Assembly: GCF_002213425.1 (NCBI RefSeq)
Contig: NZ_NJGV01000028.1
Span: 1-64,000 of the forward strand
DNA: 64,000 nucleotides
Reading direction: 5' to 3'
From: Herbaspirillum aquaticum
GTDB taxonomy: Bacteria; Pseudomonadota; Gammaproteobacteria; Burkholderiales; Burkholderiaceae_D
The notes under the pieces were generated by a model. That model had not been told where the DNA came from. It did no database searches and saw nothing but the letters and a program-made list of their open reading frames with translations. The position numbers were made by a program, and so were the translations under genes. This document shows, piece after piece, positions 62,704-64,000 of this stretch (position 1 is its first letter; each line of letters starts with the position of its first letter).

Positions 62704-63957
62704 TCAAGCGATCTGGCGCGGCAGCAGCTCAAGCTGCTGCTGCCGCTTGTGGATGCAGGCCAGGCAGTAGGCGACGCCGATGCCGTAGAACGGATAGCAC
62801 TCCCACCAGAGGAACACCACGTCCACCAGGCCCAATACGATGAAGCCTGCCACCAGTGACATGCCCATGGCGGCACTGCAGCGTATTTCCTGGTCGGCAT
62901 GGCGGCACTGGCGTGCAAACGTCACCAGCGGCACCAGGTAGATGGCAAGCAGGGCCAATGCACCCAAGGTCCCCAGGCGCACCATCATGAACAGCATCTC
63001 GTTGTGGGAGTGCGGGTAGGTAGCCGCCAGGGGCGAGATGATCTTGCGCTCGGCCAGCTCCTTCAGCGCCTTCTGGTAGCGATCGATGCCCACGCCCACC
63101 AGCGGATGCTCCTTGAAGAGGACCCAGGAACCCGTCCACAACTGCAGGCGGGTGCCCAGCGAGGTGTCCTTGTCCGATCCCGCCGAATACTGGGCCAGGT
63201 CGGTTTGTACCGCCTCCATGCGCTGCTGGATGGAGTGGCCGAAAACAAGACTGCCGGCCACGATCACCACGAATGTGCCAAGTGCAGCCAGCTTGTAGGA
63301 GCGTTTGACATGTTTGAGGGCCATGCTGGAGATGGCTGCATAGACCGGGATGGTCATCCACACACCGCGCGACCAGGACAGGTAAGCCATGCCCAACCCG
63401 GCACCAAGTGCCGCCAGTTTGGTCAGCGTGTGCAGTCGGGAGTGCGGATGGGACCAGCCCAGCGACAAGGTGCTGAACACGCCCAGCAGCAACCCCATGT
63501 GGGCGCAGATGATGATGGGAATGAAGTCCGTCCCATAACGAAACGTCCCACCCTCAGTGAGGATGTACATCTTGACGAGGGCCAGTACCGCCCCCAACGC
63601 CATCGGCCATTGCAAGCGCTTGAGGACATCCAGCGGCAGGAACATCAGCAACCAGAGCATGAAGAAGAACAACGCCAGGCGACTCTGCGCATCATAGGCG
63701 CGGGCGGCATAGTGCTGCGTGACCAGCTGGTTGATCAGTACGGCCAAAAGCGGCAACGCCATGGCCACCGACACCAGCCAGTACCGGCGCAGGAAAGACA
63801 GGAAGCGCAAGTCATCTGGACGCACGCCGGACACCGCCGTCAGCATGCCGGTGACGATCATGAGGCTGTAGGTGGCGCCGGCCAGGCGGTCAACCACGAG
63901 GGCAAAAGCAAAGAAGAGCGCAAACAGCGTTGCGGCAAAGAATTTCAGAAAACGCAA
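62704..63957 (-). CDS. O-antigen ligase/polymerase-family protein
   Basis: A 417-residue membrane protein with about ten hydrophobic segments and a large loop holding HPLVGVGIDRYQKALKE and YPHSHNEMLFMMVRLG, the His motif of the ligase/polymerase (Wzy_C) fold; LSWSRGVWMTIPV is the RG region. It is convergent with the glycosyltransferase gene with only 19 bases between stops. A second such protein lies at 56,479, so one may ligate O-antigen and the other polymerise or modify a different glycan. Starts 44 bases from the window end. Confidence 0.8.
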   Translation of the reverse strand: MRFLKFFAATLFALFFAFALVVDRLAGATYSLMIVTGMLTAVSGVRPDDLRFLSFLRRYWLVSVAMALPLLAVLINQLVTQHYAARAYDAQSRLALFFFMLWLLMFLPLDVLKRLQWPMALGAVLALVKMYILTEGGTFRYGTDFIPIIICAHMGLLLGVFSTLSLGWSHPHSRLHTLTKLAALGAGLGMAYLSWSRGVWMTIPVYAAISSMALKHVKRSYKLAALGTFVVIVAGSLVFGHSIQQRMEAVQTDLAQYSAGSDKDTSLGTRLQLWTGSWVLFKEHPLVGVGIDRYQKALKELAERKIISPLAATYPHSHNEMLFMMVRLGTLGALALLAIYLVPLVTFARQCRHADQEIRCSAAMGMSLVAGFIVLGLVDVVFLWWECYPFYGIGVAYCLACIHKRQQQLELLPRQIA

Positions 63958-64000
63958 GGAAGACTCCAGATTTCCAGCATTGGGATTCGGCTCGGGATCA

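Overview
The window looks like the chromosome of a GC-rich betaproteobacterium of the Oxalobacteraceae, most likely Herbaspirillum or a close relative. This rests on gene content and order (yebC-purD-hemF-nadD-rsfS-rlmH-maf-rng followed by an LPS-core block), the number of chemoreceptors and codon use; no database search was possible.

1-15,000: a tRNA-Thr(CGT) gene is followed by a decayed contractile-tail (myovirus-type) prophage, read almost entirely on the minus strand. From right to left it keeps an HslV-like peptidase, four small neck/tail-completion-type genes, the tail sheath, an HNH homing-type endonuclease, a broken tape-measure gene, a broken LysM-like gene, the baseplate genes (D-, V-, W-, J- and I-like), tail fibre plus assembly protein, and a lysis cassette (two holin-like proteins, lambda-R-like endolysin, nested Rz/Rz1). 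Integrase, repressor, terminase, portal, capsid and tail-tube genes are not seen. At least three sites look like deletion scars (about 14,460, 9,870-10,075 and 8,660), so the element is judged defective. Terminator-like hairpins sit directly upstream of the ribosome binding sites of several late genes.

15,000-36,800: accessory chromosome with sensing and stress functions: an AhpD-like protein, a secreted or anchored DNA/RNA non-specific endonuclease, a soluble PAS-PAS chemoreceptor, a CheY-like receiver, a repeat-containing hydrophilic stress-type protein, a FecR/OmpA pair, a SRAP (HMCES/YedK) gene broken by a perfect 31-bp tandem duplication, a haem-oxygenase-like iron enzyme, an AraC regulator, two membrane chemoreceptors (NIT-like and single-Cache), a periplasmic binding protein, RarD and a Cache-GGDEF diguanylate cyclase.

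36,800-48,000: metabolism and transport: fbp and pepN, a DUF4136-type lipoprotein, two EamA permeases, a Leu/Ile/Val-type binding protein, a quinone oxidoreductase and a HerA-like ATPase. Two short genes (25,131-25,253 and 44,088-44,258) have good ribosome binding sites.

48,000-64,000: core genome: yebC, purD, an mscS-type channel, then a tightly coupled run hemF-nadD-rsfS-rlmH-maf-rng with overlapping stop/start codons, followed by an LPS core assembly block (O-antigen ligase-like protein, msbA, GT9, GT8, GT9) and a second, convergent O-antigen-ligase-family protein. RsfS carries an unusual Lys/Thr/Ala-rich C-terminal tail of about 145 residues.
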